From: Klebsormidium nitens
Lineage: Eukaryota > Streptophyta > Klebsormidiophyceae > Klebsormidiales > Klebsormidiaceae
Assembly: GCA_000708835.1 (NCBI GenBank)
Contig: DF237079.1
Coordinates: 62,001 to 126,000, forward strand
Length of the DNA: 64,000 nt
Direction of reading: 5' to 3'
This document shows positions 16,401 through 27,327 of the stretch, piece by piece. The notes under the pieces are model-generated. The model saw nothing but the letters and a program-made list of their open reading frames with translations. It did no database searches and was not told the origin of the DNA. A program made the translations under genes and the position numbers. Numbering within the stretch: position 1 is the first letter of the stretch; each line of letters opens with the position of its first letter.

Positions 16401-16816
16401 CTCCTTTACGCCCTCAATGCTCGTCTGCAAAGACAGAAGATGGCATCAGTGGTGGACTGCAGATCAGTACACTATAGATGGATCAGCTCCTTCGTCCAGA
16501 AAGAATTCTCTTGCATTCCTATCAAAGACAGTAGTGGTTGTAGGAAATGTTCCCCTTTGTGAGGCAGAAATATTGATACTGATGACGGACGTCGACACAC
16601 AGATTTTGGGAGAAGCAAAGGCAGTTTCGGCAAAGAGATGGCTCCATTTGCAGTGATCATGTAACAGCTTACGTGGAGGTCAAATCGCAGCTCCATGAAG
16701 CGCTGCTTCAGGTTGCTGTGGGAAACATTCAGCAACACAGTGTCGTCTGCCTTATTCTGACTTGAAGGCCCCTGTACATACGCCTTCAGAGCTTGCATAT
16801 CATAGACAGTCCCCAT
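13439..16816 (-). CDS. TBCB: Tubulin-folding cofactor B
   Basis: Cytosolic chaperone that takes alpha-tubulin from the CCT chaperonin and works with cofactor E. Eight exons in phase: 16673-16816, 16273-16424, 15865-15983, 15554-15615, 15038-15079, 14117-14403, 13753-13822, 13439-13492, giving 309 residues. The N-terminal ubiquitin-like domain covers about 27-110 ([11 protein letters not shown] through [12 protein letters not shown]), followed by [18 protein letters not shown]. The CAP-Gly domain covers about 224-289, with [20 protein letters not shown] and [20 protein letters not shown]. The C-terminus is the acidic DEDDEI expected for EEY/F-like partner binding. At 309 residues it is longer than the usual roughly 245; the extra length is an Ala/Gly-rich linker (about 174-205) and a longer N-terminus. 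Exons 4 and 5 are less conserved, so their ends are less certain. Confidence 0.92.
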
Positions 16817-17288
16817 GATTGACTACACCGCTTCTTCTTGGGCCCCAACCAAACGTATTCAGTGCGTCCTTGCTACCACCGCTCGACTCCTCTGTTATCC
16901 TCTTGTAATTGCTGCCTGAAGCAGCAGAAAGGACTTTCACCACCACAAGGACCTTGTTTGAATGAAGGTTAGTCAAAGCACTGAACCACTGAACAGATGC
17001 CGTATAGCCGTCCAAGGGAAAGAGCTGCTTTGCTTTATCCAGAAAATGAGAGATCATTGGATCATGAGCTGATCAACAGTGAGCTTGGAAGGTGGAACCA
17101 AACCCTAAGTTTTGTGCGGACGATGTCTGGACGGTGGACAGGCGCAAACCTTGAAGTATTCCGGACGTCCGATCAGCCTCAAACCCTTGAATCACGGACG
17201 CGGCCGCGGGCTTCGCGCACGTCACAGCGCCGATTGCATACGCTACCTGTGATACAACTCGGACACTAGAGTCACTTGAGAAGAAAGG
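16817..17288. promoter_or_regulatory. Divergent promoter with a telo-box
   Basis: A 472-bp stretch between the start codons of cofactor B (-) and the HicB-like gene (+). It contains AAACCCTAA at 17100-17108, the plant telo-box sequence known from promoters of growth and translation genes. Function here is inferred from the motif alone. Confidence 0.4.
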
Positions 17289-17654
17289 ATGGCAGAATTC
17301 TTGCGCCGGGTACTAGGGCAAGAACTAAATCAGCCGTACCCACTCTGCTGCAAGTACAGCAAGGCAGAAGGGGAGTGGGAAGGTCGCTTCCCAAACTTCC
17401 CAAACGCCCGGGTGTACGGGGAAAACGTCGAGGAACTGACCGCAAAGGCTGCACATTTACTTCCAATCATAGCGAATATGTTCCTGCTGGCCGAGAAAGA
17501 CCTCCCAAGTCCCTCAGCTGTATACGCAGAAGAGGATCATGTGATGCAGATTCCCCTCCGTTGGGATGCTGTCATCCAGGTCGTTGCTGAGGCAAGAAAC
17601 TACCAAGTCTGCCAAGAGATCATGAAGAAGCGATGCAAAAGATCCCGGCTCTGA
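17289..17654 (+). CDS. HicB-like antitoxin-fold protein
   Basis: A single-exon gene of 121 residues. Residues about 15-76 follow the HicB (UPF0150) pattern: a short strand, then EGRFPNFPNARVYGENVEEL (about 31-50, matching the family's 'fPdlpg...Gdt.eEA' block), a helix, and the closing PSPS. The family is best known as the antitoxin of bacterial HicAB modules, with a partial RNase-H-like fold. No HicA-like partner is visible nearby. The C-terminal part (about 80-121) is basic at its end (KKRCKRSRL), possibly for nucleic-acid binding or import. The role in a eukaryote is unknown. A bacterial or plastid-ancestor origin is possible. The call rests on pattern recall. Confidence 0.6.
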   Translation: MAEFLRRVLGQELNQPYPLCCKYSKAEGEWEGRFPNFPNARVYGENVEELTAKAAHLLPIIANMFLLAEKDLPSPSAVYAEEDHVMQIPLRWDAVIQVVAEARNYQVCQEIMKKRCKRSRL

Positions 17655-19525
17655 GGAAGGATAACATCCATGGTCCCTTGCGAAACGTGATTCCAGAGGT
17701 ACTATTCTCAGCATATTAAACTTCGTGTGCAACGACGTAAGGTCAATATTATGGATGATAATCGTTACACGTTGGCTTGACTAGTGATGTGCAACTCCAA
17801 AATGATTTTGACCTGAATCCTTTTGCAACAAGCAAGTGCATTGTCAGAGAATGCTTCGATTTTTATGGACCGGATTCTGGAGACGAGATCGTCTGGCTCC
17901 ATGGTTGTTGTCCAAGCTGCATGTTATCTTCAAGCATTGTAAGTTTTCAAACTCAAGCCAAAGCAGACTGAATCCAGATCATCCAGACCTGCATGCAGCA
18001 CCCACTGTTCAATTCAGCACATGATACTACAAACCGCTTGCAGGTTCCATCTTGCTTCCATGTTTGAATTTCCCTCATAGAGTCTCCCCACTGACTAAGC
18101 TATGAAGCTGTATAATGAGCGGGGCAGGGGTTTCGAATGAACGACCCGTCGCGTCATGTATCCCAACTCAGAAACTGCACGAGATCGAGCCAATAGAAAC
18201 GATGCCGACCGTCTCTATCAGATCTTGTTATATGCATGATACCGTACTCATGCCGCCAATCAACTTCGCACCTGTATCTGTCTTCCTTGTGGCCTTCAAG
18301 GTACTGAGTTCACCAGCAGGGTTCGTGTACTACTATAAGAATTCTGAATTCAGTGTTGTGTACGGTACGATTGCAAAGGTCACAACTTCGGTTAGTATCG
18401 TGATAGAAGCTTTGGAGCCCCTTTGGAGTTCAGCATAGCCCATAGAGACACCGTGACAGTAGCCCCAAGGTACATACTCATGAGTCTACATGTAGGTACG
18501 TTGTGAGAAGCCTCTAGCTTAGCATTCAGCAAGCGCGCTTGCGGAAAACAGCTAGAGATCGAGAAACTTTTTAACCCGGATTATTGCATTGAATTTCATT
18601 TCATGATTTGGAGCGCCTGTTTGAACTTTGCAGGGCTATACAAGGACCACGCGCCTTACATAACGTCTTTTGCACGCATGGCTTTTGGACGACTCCAAAC
18701 TTTCAGAAAACGTGAGTTGATTACATATATATAGTCATCTAGCTTGGCTCGACACATGAGTTGCAACATCAAAAACCGGAGTCCCTTTCCACTATAGCGC
18801 ACCATGCATCGCAAACCAACATGCAGCTTTGATGTTACTTAGTACGCAGCCATGCCCACGGGGGCCCTCAGTTCAGCCACATTGACAATTATTCGTCGAT
18901 TGGTGCGCTGGACTAGACAATGTGCAGGAAGGTCACTTAATTGCAGAACAAGAGAAATGAGTAGCTGCTTTGACTTCATGAGCCTCTAGCGAACCGCACG
19001 GCCGGCACAAAGCTAAGGATCAAATACGTGGTGTTTTAAGCAACCATCTAAGCCATCGATGTAACTGCCCACTGAGCTGTAGCACACTTGACTGTTATGG
19101 CTGGTGTTGACGAAGTTTGCCGACCAAAAACCTTAAAGAATTGCTTACTTTAAATTATAGCTGTCAAGGTCAAGTACCTCTGTTTGACTGTATAAAAATC
19201 AAGTGTCAACCAAAAGCTTGTAGCTGAAGTAACTTCAGCAGGTCAACCTGTTACAACCGATGGTCACAAGCGCCACTGTGCTCAGAGCAGATTGTCCCAG
19301 CACGCGTGACGGCAGTGAGAGGTTCGACTCATCCGAACGTCTTAATAAGTTGCCTTTGTAGGACTATGTTGCTGTCGGGTCTCCTATCAACAATCGATTA
19401 AATATGCTTTCAGCCCCGGGAGACAAAGAACCGACTCTCCTTTGACAAATTCATCTCTGTGAGCAACACAAACTTTGGGTATGTACAAGATATCATCAAC
19501 TCGTTTTTGACCCATCGACCGCAGG
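17655..19525. other. Intergenic region
   Basis: About 1.9 kb between the HicB-like gene and the 3' end of the SMP/C2 gene. A 107-codon frame at 18115-18438 (+) has no family resemblance. No RNA gene or repeat stands out. Confidence 0.5.
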
Positions 19526-22500
19526 TCACTTCTCAGGCGTTGCCGGCGTCGCAGGAGCGGCCACCGGGATGTCGCTGACTGTGTCCGGTGCTGGCTGCAT
19601 TTCCGGCGCCTTGGGCGGAACCGGCGCCGGAACGGGAGGAACCTCTTCGGGCAGGTACTTGTGCCACGTCATCTTGAAGCTGATGTTGCCACGGAGTTGG
19701 TCCGCGTTCTTCGCTTTGGCCTTCTGCTCCTCGGGCATGAAAAACGCCTCCACGTGGAGGTCTTGGGAGACGTTCCGTTCCTCGCCGTCCGCAATTCCGG
19801 CGAGCGGAATGACGGCCATGCCGATGAAAGTTGCGCGGCCGAGGACTTCCTGGTCCATGATGACAACAGTCAAATTCTGGAGGGCGGGATCCTGCGAAAG
19901 GGGACAAGGAACACAGTCAGCGTAATCAGAGTTTGAAACGGAACCAGGATAAGCAGAGCCACCTAGGGTGCTCCGATTTAGGAGCCACTGTGACGTCCGC
20001 GAGGGCTCTGTGTAGCATATGGAAGTAACCCAACTAACAATGCGACTGAAGACTGAAAGATACACATGGATTGAGTTTCAAGGTCAAAAAGCACAGAGGT
20101 TGCTCGGTTAAGGTGAGGTGTCCACCAGTATCCAGGAAGCGGTTATCGTGGGAAACAGACAGTGCATGGGAAGGAGACTCGGTCCGTGAACGGCAACATC
20201 TACGCGGCATAACAGGACCACTTGCGGACCTTCGCCAGGTGCGGGGTGTTGACCGAAGGAACTCTTTGCAACCACGTGCAATGACCGTTAGCATCACAAG
20301 ATTTCTACGATTCATATAATGACGGGGTGGTATCAGAAACGTTAACCGCGCGGAACGAAAGGAGCAAAAGGAGCCGCAGAAAACAGCGAGAATTCACTGG
20401 ATTCTCGGAAAGCCAGAAAGTTCACCGGAAGCTCAGACTCAAGCTATGATAGCGTTGAAACGGGAGGTCGCCTCAGCAAGCGTGGTCCTCGAAATGAGAA
20501 GACAGAAAGTGCTGGAGTGCATGCACGATCCAAGGATGCTGGCGAAGATTCGGGACCAGCCGGCGGAGCAGAATGTAGAGGAATGTTGGCGACAAAATCT
20601 GCTGACGGCCTGAGGAAACCGTCAGCCTCGGGCACCATAAAATCGCACCCAAGATGTTGCACGGCCAGTCTGCAAACTCTCAGGTGCGAGTTTTACGACA
20701 GTCGACCATATGGCATACTCCCTGCCTTTGTGGTAGCTATCGAACACTTCGTCGAAATCAACATCTTGGGTCCCAGGTGAAGGGCCCCAAGAGCGGCACT
20801 GTCGCACCTCGACCATGACTTTGAGCTCCTCCTCCCACGTGGGGTTCCGGGTGTTGATCTGGGGCGTCGTCTTGATGATGCGGTCCGCCTTCTTGCGCAC
20901 TGCACCGAACAAGTCTCGATTCATTGGGGAGAGAAGCGCGTGAATGATGATGTTAAGCTGAGGGGACGGGTGGGCTTAGTGTGGGGGTTAGAGTGGGGTT
21001 AGGGTGGGTTAGGGTTATGAGTTCGTCTGTGCCACAGAAGAGTGGTGTTGATATTCGTGGAGCTTATGCATCATAGAACCAAGAGTAGCACGAGAACGGG
21101 TCAGGGACCCCGGCCCAGTCGCTGTTGCTCAGAAAACATACCATGTCAACAAACCGCTTCGCTTCGGCCGACTTCATTAAGGTCCTGTGTCAAGCGAAGA
21201 GAGTGAACGCTCATCTGCGGTCCTCCGGACCAACGAGAACGCTTACAATCAATCACGTGGCACAAAAAGTACAGACCTAGTACAGAACGGTAGTTTACAA
21301 AGCTGTACGTGGACCGGAAATGCGAAGCTGGCGAGCCTAGCAGTTTTCGGTCGACGCAGAACCTTACTATTATGGTCGAAGTAGTCATGCACCGAGTCGA
21401 ACTTCTTGGCTCAGACCATGGGCAACTTTCTGAAACTTTAAAGTTTAGCTTCCATTTCGGGAGAGTCAACCCAGTACGACGTGGCCCACGATCAGACGGG
21501 AAGGCGAGCTGGTACGTACCATAAAACCAGACGATGGGGTCCGGTACCCCTGCCACGTCAGTGAGGCTGCGCATGGTGGGGAGGTCGGCGCAGGCGATGC
21601 TCGAGATCCGCAACTCGCCAGAAGGCCAGAACAAAAGGTCCCTGCACGGATGCGGAAGCGGATTCCGCTATGTTGGCGAAATGACGCGCTCTGTTCCAAG
21701 TTTGGACTCTTCGGATGTCTGTGGATTGTGGCGGACTGTGCAGATCAGAAGCACGTGCTTTCCGACTTCGCTGCCAGGTAAAACTAATAAAAGTACAAAC
21801 CGAGAAGAAACGGTCTTTGGATACAGTCACCGGAAGATGAATTTCGACTCATCATTCCACAACGAAGTTTGGAGGCTTGCAATGGAAAGTTGAACACGTT
21901 ACATAAGAAGCGACTGCCGGCACGTCTTTCGCTCATCGAAACGACCATGTCTTATATAATTGCCCGTCTCCCGACAAGCAATCTCGCCAACTTGGCAGAC
22001 AGCCAGAAATTTTGAAATCTTCCATTGCCCATACGCATCGAGGTCGGAGTCGCGTCGGAAATCATAAGCGATGGCAGAAGTACCCAGACCAATCGCAGCA
22101 AGTTCAACAGGCAGCCAGAGACAGCCTCGATTCTCCTCGAGCAGGCGCCCCCAAAAACCAGTCCTTTCAAACCAGGTGGCAGCGAGCGGCTCACTTGTAA
22201 TTATCCTCCCGTGGGATGATTGGCACCTGCACGTGGGGTCGTGACGTCAGCTTCCTGGGCCGGTGCTGACATCAGGACCGAATCTCGGCGAGAAGCGTCT
22301 CGGTGATGGTGTGAATGGAGAGACGGGTGCACAAATCGCAAACAATGGAATCAATGCCCGTCACGGGCATTGCAATCACACTTTCATCAGACATTGTTTG
22401 CCTTCAGAAAAGATATTTGACTGTGCTGAATCGGGGTAAGGACCGGGCTGGTAAAGCTTGAAGGACGGGGTCTCTTGAAGCCCCGATTTAAATGCTCCAT

Positions 22501-25500
22501 TTGAGCACTTTGGGCGGCAAAATTTTAGCCCAAGAGCCAAAGCGTGCAGACTTGTTGTCTAGAGGGACTCACCACGATTCGGTTGGGCCATTGCAGGGCG
22601 TCAACGATGGCACCCTTGACAGTGCTGCAGAATAAGGGAGCCGTCTGATATTGTGAGCAGATGAATACCCGCAATAATCTAATTGGTCACGTGCACGTGT
22701 TGAGTACAGGTTCGCTCCTCTGACAGACGCCATCCGTTAAAAAACTCTGAGAAGCGTTTGGCAGGTCAACAAAGCACCTCAAAACTAAGGGGCACACATA
22801 GGCCAACGACAGAAGCTCTTCGACCCCCAACATAAAATCTCCGTTGGGAGCCCCGGAACATGTGGCATGGGACTGCTGTATGGATCTTCTTGCGTAAAGT
22901 GATTAAGTTAACATCCTGTGGCGCGAGAAGCACAAAGAAATGCGGTTGAGTCTATTCAGGAAAAAAGAGTTGGACTCGGTACTCCGACCCACAATCGAAG
23001 AGCAAGTAACCCAAAGCCGATTGCTTTTAGGCAGAACTAATGTGTTCGCTCTACCTGCAATCAACGACTCAAGATCCTGAAAGGTCTTTTGGACGAGTAC
23101 TTGAACTTCGCGAACGCCGGATACATGCGACAAGGACTTTTGAGACAACAAGAAGGCTTGCCATGTGAAGAGGGGGGAAGGAGTTGAAAAAACGACGACA
23201 CATGCGACCCACCTCATTCACGGGCAATCTTACACGATCACGTTCCACGAGCGCTCCTCTGAGCTCGTTTTCAAAGAAAGCCGAACATGTGACCGACAAA
23301 GGATGGGTGCAAACAGCAGAGCTGGATTGGAAGGAGAGGTGACGTCACCTGTCGATGAGAGCATCCAGCCCGGGTATCAGGTTGGTGACCCCGCCAAGCG
23401 CCTCGATTTGGAAGTTCACGTGGGGCTGCAGAAGGCATCCGCACAGGGATCAGACGCCGAAAATTGCATGAAGTTGGGTCAATTGATATGAGCTCTGAAT
23501 AATACATTCTGAAAAGACGTGTGTGTTGAGGACGGGACAGTCTGCCAACGGGTTTGCAGAAGCTGCTACGGTCGGAAGCGTTTTGGGGTCGCCAGAAAGA
23601 GCGCAGCAAAGTTGCCTAGCTTTGATCTGGCTTCTGGTGAGCGGCTTTCGATAGTGTTGAAGTCTTCCAAGTCCCTAATGGACGCCCCCCGTATATTAAA
23701 CAGGGCGAGTAAAGTTTCATCACATCTGGAGACGCTGACGACATAGGATGCTTGCTATCCTGGGGACCCCTCTGTCGGGGTCTTTCTCGAACCGTCGGGC
23801 GGATGACACTACAGATCCGTAAGAGCAGTCCTGACTTAAACCCCTTTAGGACTTTGGCAATAATGTCAAATCAATTTCCAAGACTATCGTTTGTCCGTAG
23901 GTTGATTTTGGAGGGCAAGAGTAAAGTGTGGGCTCGCATGCGTTCAGAACGTCTGGATCATTCGTCCCTCTTACTCTCTCGCAAATCGAGGGCCGCTTAG
24001 AATCGTCTCACTATCTAGGAAAGGCCTGCAGCCAAACCTCGACAGATGAGACTCAGAACGTCCGAAGGACAAACGCAGGAGTGAAGAAATGAGCACATTT
24101 TGTAGGAAGCCCAACTGGCAGGAGAAGGGAAGAAAGGAGGGACAGACCTCTTCCTGGATTGCAATCGTCATCGCCCCGAAGCAGGGCAGCAGCACGCCGG
24201 TGAGCGGCTTAAACGCAATGCGCATCCACGCAACCAGGTCCAGATCCTTGAGCTGCAAAAAAAGAAGGCTTCTCGCTCAGTAACCTTGCGTTCAGGTGTA
24301 AGAGGTTAGGTCTTCTTTTCGAAGGTTGCAAGGTATTCTGGTGCTTGGTGGTTTGAAAGCGAAGGCTTTGAGAAACACCGAGGTGCTCGCAGATTGGAAC
24401 CAACATAAACTTCGGAGGCTGATAGTCACAATGAGAGTCGGGGAGGCTAGGACTGAAGAGATTCGAGAAGTCCACGATGTCAGATGTTGAACTGCTACTA
24501 GCTCCATGTTTTCAACGGTTTCGCGGCTACAACTGCGTGCAGACTTGACGGATAGTAGAAGAATCACAGTTGAAAATAGCAAGGGCCACTGCCAAAGTGG
24601 CCTTCGGGAGCTAGCTCAGAAGCTTCGCAAACAGGACAAAAAGTGCGCCGTGTATACATGAAGACAACTGAAATGTTGAACGACTGATTTGTCATCGGGA
24701 GGAGGAGATTGGAAGATTTTCGTAGGCACAGGGTACTCGGAAAAACCATTGAAGGTCGGAATTGGCAAGGGCTTTGTTCTGCAATACTACCAACAGAAGC
24801 ACTGACGAGAAAGAGTCGTGAACCTGGTCGCTGACACGAGTTTCCTTGATCAGCAAAGGAGGCATCAGCATTCACAATGAAGACTCAAATCAGGACTTCC
24901 GTTAAGGTTCACAATGACAAATACATTAGCGCGCGCACCTTGATTGCGAGCGCAAACGAGAAGCGCGGCTTGATCTCCAGGACCATCGTCGGCTTGCCTT
25001 TCATCCAGTCCAGCTTAACATCCAGTAGGATCTCATCCGGCTCGTGTTCAGTACGGACGCGCACCTCTGGTCAACCAGCAGAAAGAAAGCTTCAGACTTC
25101 ATGTTCAGCTCTTCAAGTTTCTAGGGCTTTCGGGCAGGACTTTGGGCAACCTCTGCTCTAAGATCGAGCAGGATGTCACCAAGTCGGTCCTGAGAATGGC
25201 AAATCGTTACCTCGCGGTTACTTCGAAAGGCCCCTGCAAGAGAATACATGTTATGGTCGCCAAGTGCTCAGTGCTCTCCCTCCTCTAAAAGCCGAGTCCT
25301 TGACACGTGCTAATGCTACTTCCGTAAGCAAGTTGGCGCTCTCAATGCTTGCGACACAGCAAGGATCAATGTTCTGTACCAATGTTACCAGAATGGTTCT
25401 ATCTGATGGGAAGGTTTCCTTGGATGGCTGGGGGAGATAATGCTGATCGAGCGTCGTATCTACGTGTCAGCAATGACTCCTCCAAAATGCAGAGAGTTGA

Positions 25501-26877
25501 CGACATGAGTGATTTTACAAATGTAAAGACAATTCCAGCCTTCTTTGCAGTTCCTCGCTTCTGCATCGCACTCTGTCGCAAAAAGTCAACGGAAGAGCTC
25601 ACTGAAGTGCCTGCCTTTGGACAAACAACAAGTTCCGAAAGTATCAATAGAGATTGTCAAGTCTGGCCTTTGTGCATTTCCCCCACTTTGCAAAGACTTT
25701 CCCAGACAGTAGGGGACAAGAACGAAAGGACAAAGCAAAGGACTTACCTTGGAATACAGGTGGCACTTCCCCCAGGTCTAGGCTCTTCACCCGCATCACT
25801 TCAATGGCATCCGGCTGATATTGCTTCAAAATGCCGTCAATTGACTCTCTGGCGACCTTAGAAGCAGCCTCGTTCAGGCTGGGCCAACTTTGTTGCAGGA
25901 AGGCGTTTAGCCAATTAACCTGTGTGAAAGTGAGTGTTTCTGATATGGAGCTCGGATGTCATTGTAGATTCTAAGCCGGCGATTTTGTGGTTGCTATGCG
26001 AACTGCTTTGACTAAGCAACAATGTGTTATTAGCATTTTGTGACACAGTGGTGAGTTGGGTGATTGTGAAAATGATCAGAGCCAGAACCAGTGTCTGCTG
26101 CATTGAGTGGAATTGACCAATCTGCCTGGCTCTGTAGACATATGCACTGCAACGTGGGGCTGAAACTTTGGTCGAGCATACTCTCAAAGATGCCTCTTCG
26201 ATGAATCTTAAAAAGAAAACTATTGGAGCTACACGCTTTTCTTCCTACTTTCAATGCCAGCTATCTTCAAGCTACCAGATGTCCAGGTCATCATGTGCAA
26301 AACATTTTCTCTTTTTAAACAGTAATCTGACTTTGAGACTTTGAGGTTTGACTTTTCCACAATGTGGTTCTTGAAAAATCAACATCCTTTCAATGAAGCT
26401 CACTGCATTGCGCCTTTTATCCTTGATGTCTGATGATTCCAGGCGCATTATACATTCACATGAAAATAGAAGGATGCAGAACAAAGCTCACATCCTCCCA
26501 CGGTCCAGCCTCATCCAATGGCGGCGCTGTGTGCACAATGCTCGTCGGTGTTAAGACTGGCTGCTGAAGTCCTGGCTCCTCATGGACTGAGCTAATGCGG
26601 CTCAGATGCTCAGCTGCAGGGGCCCCGTTCACACCGCCTTTCTCAGCCATGCCGTTCCTGTTCAGCAGAGGCGCCGGGGGGCCTGCAGGGGCCAACTCTG
26701 GAGGACTGACAGGGGCAGGCTCGTCAGAGGGGCCGGCTAAGTTGGTGGGCAATTCCCTTGAGGTGGTTTCAGGTGCAGGTGCGCCGAGGCACTTTTGAAG
26801 AGCGCCGCCCATTCCTTTTCTGAGCTGGTTGAGCCTGACAGCAAGGCTTTGACGCCAATTCTCAGGTTCCTTGGCCC
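19526..26877 (-). CDS. SMP-domain and C2-domain protein (plant synaptotagmin / E-Syt-like)
   Basis: Likely a lipid-transfer tether at ER membrane contacts. Ten exons joined in phase: 26492-26877 (5' end uncertain), 25748-25919, 24939-25066, 24148-24252, 23349-23425, 22573-22624, 22195-22226, 21520-21641, 20808-20899, 19526-19891; at least 510 residues. The SMP domain spans exons 2-7: VNWLNAFLQQSWP, ILKQYQP, LGEVPPVF, FKPLTGVLLPCFGAMTIAI, LIPGLDALI and ALQWPNRIVVPIIP. One C2 domain follows (GELRISSIACADLP, GVPDPIVWFYVRKK, NTRNPTWEEEL, LTVVIMDQE). The tail is Pro/Ala-rich. Plant SYT1-type proteins have two C2 domains; only one is seen here. The first exon I can support begins with an acceptor needing one base from upstream. 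I could not place the start codon or a transmembrane anchor; the N-terminal part is Pro-rich. Confidence 0.85.
20960..21020. repeat. Short degenerate telomere-like tract within an intron
   Basis: The plus strand carries a run of GGGTTAG-type units (variants of GGGGTTAG, GGGTTAGGG) over roughly 50 bases, inside the intron between two C2-encoding exons. In the direction of the gene it is C-rich. It is too short and irregular to be a telomere. Confidence 0.5.
22338..22401. repeat. Nested inverted repeat in an intron
   Basis: Bases 22352-22361 and 22363-22372 are perfect 10-nt reverse complements around one base. Outside them, GCAAACAATG at 22338-22347 pairs with its complement at 22392-22401. 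It lies in the SMP/C2 gene intron between exons 22573-22624 and 22195-22226. Confidence 0.65.
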
Positions 26878-27327
26878 CTGACAATGATAAAAGTAATCCC
26901 TGGGCCTGGGCCTAGGTAGCTGTGTGTGTGTGATCCTGTGAGCTGCTTCTTTTAGTGTCCCATTTCTGCGGACGTGTCGGACGTTCACCTGAGAACAATT
27001 GCGTCCAACATGTCCGAATTAGGGGTTTGGATTAGGGTTGAAGCTCTGACTGGCAACTTGTAAGCAGCTTGTTAAAGCAGCTGAGCTTGCGGTGTCGCCG
27101 CACGCAAATTGCACATGGCACGTGATGGTTTCAAGTTGAACAACCTCAGAATCCGCCTTTACAAGCTGCCAGTAAAATATCGCCAAGGTGGCGCCGGCAC
27201 CATCTTTCCTTTGTAAAGAGGGCGAGAGAGGAAGGCTTCAGGATGTTGTAAAGAGAGGAAAGGGAATTCCTGTGAAGCGAGCAAGGGGCGATCAACAGGC
27301 CAGCGCTTGAATTCCATTGGGGTCGTC
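26878..27327. promoter_or_regulatory. Divergent region upstream of SMP/C2 and EF-hand genes
   Basis: It should hold the missing first exon and promoter of the SMP/C2 gene and the promoter of the EF-hand gene. A telomere-like AACCCTAATCC (minus-strand reading) lies near 27030-27042. A candidate short coding exon at 26989-27011 (-) starts with ATG and has a GTGAAC donor, but its phase does not fit the next exon. Confidence 0.4.

Noticed and set aside
18115-18438. A 107-codon frame on the plus strand
   Set aside because: No domain, no coding-like composition and no supporting splice or neighbour context.
19315-19345. GGTTCGACTC, like a tRNA B box
   Set aside because: No A box at the right distance and no acceptor-stem complementarity; other GGTTCGA-like sites (about 12800, 18130) fail the same test.
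21130-21190. Possible extra exon of the SMP/C2 gene (MKSAEAKRFVD-like reading)
   Set aside because: Entering in the required phase gives a stop codon, and the exons on each side join directly into an intact C2 motif.
26989-27011. Candidate first exon of the SMP/C2 gene starting MLDAIVL
   Set aside because: Its end phase does not match the next supported exon, so it is not included in the model.
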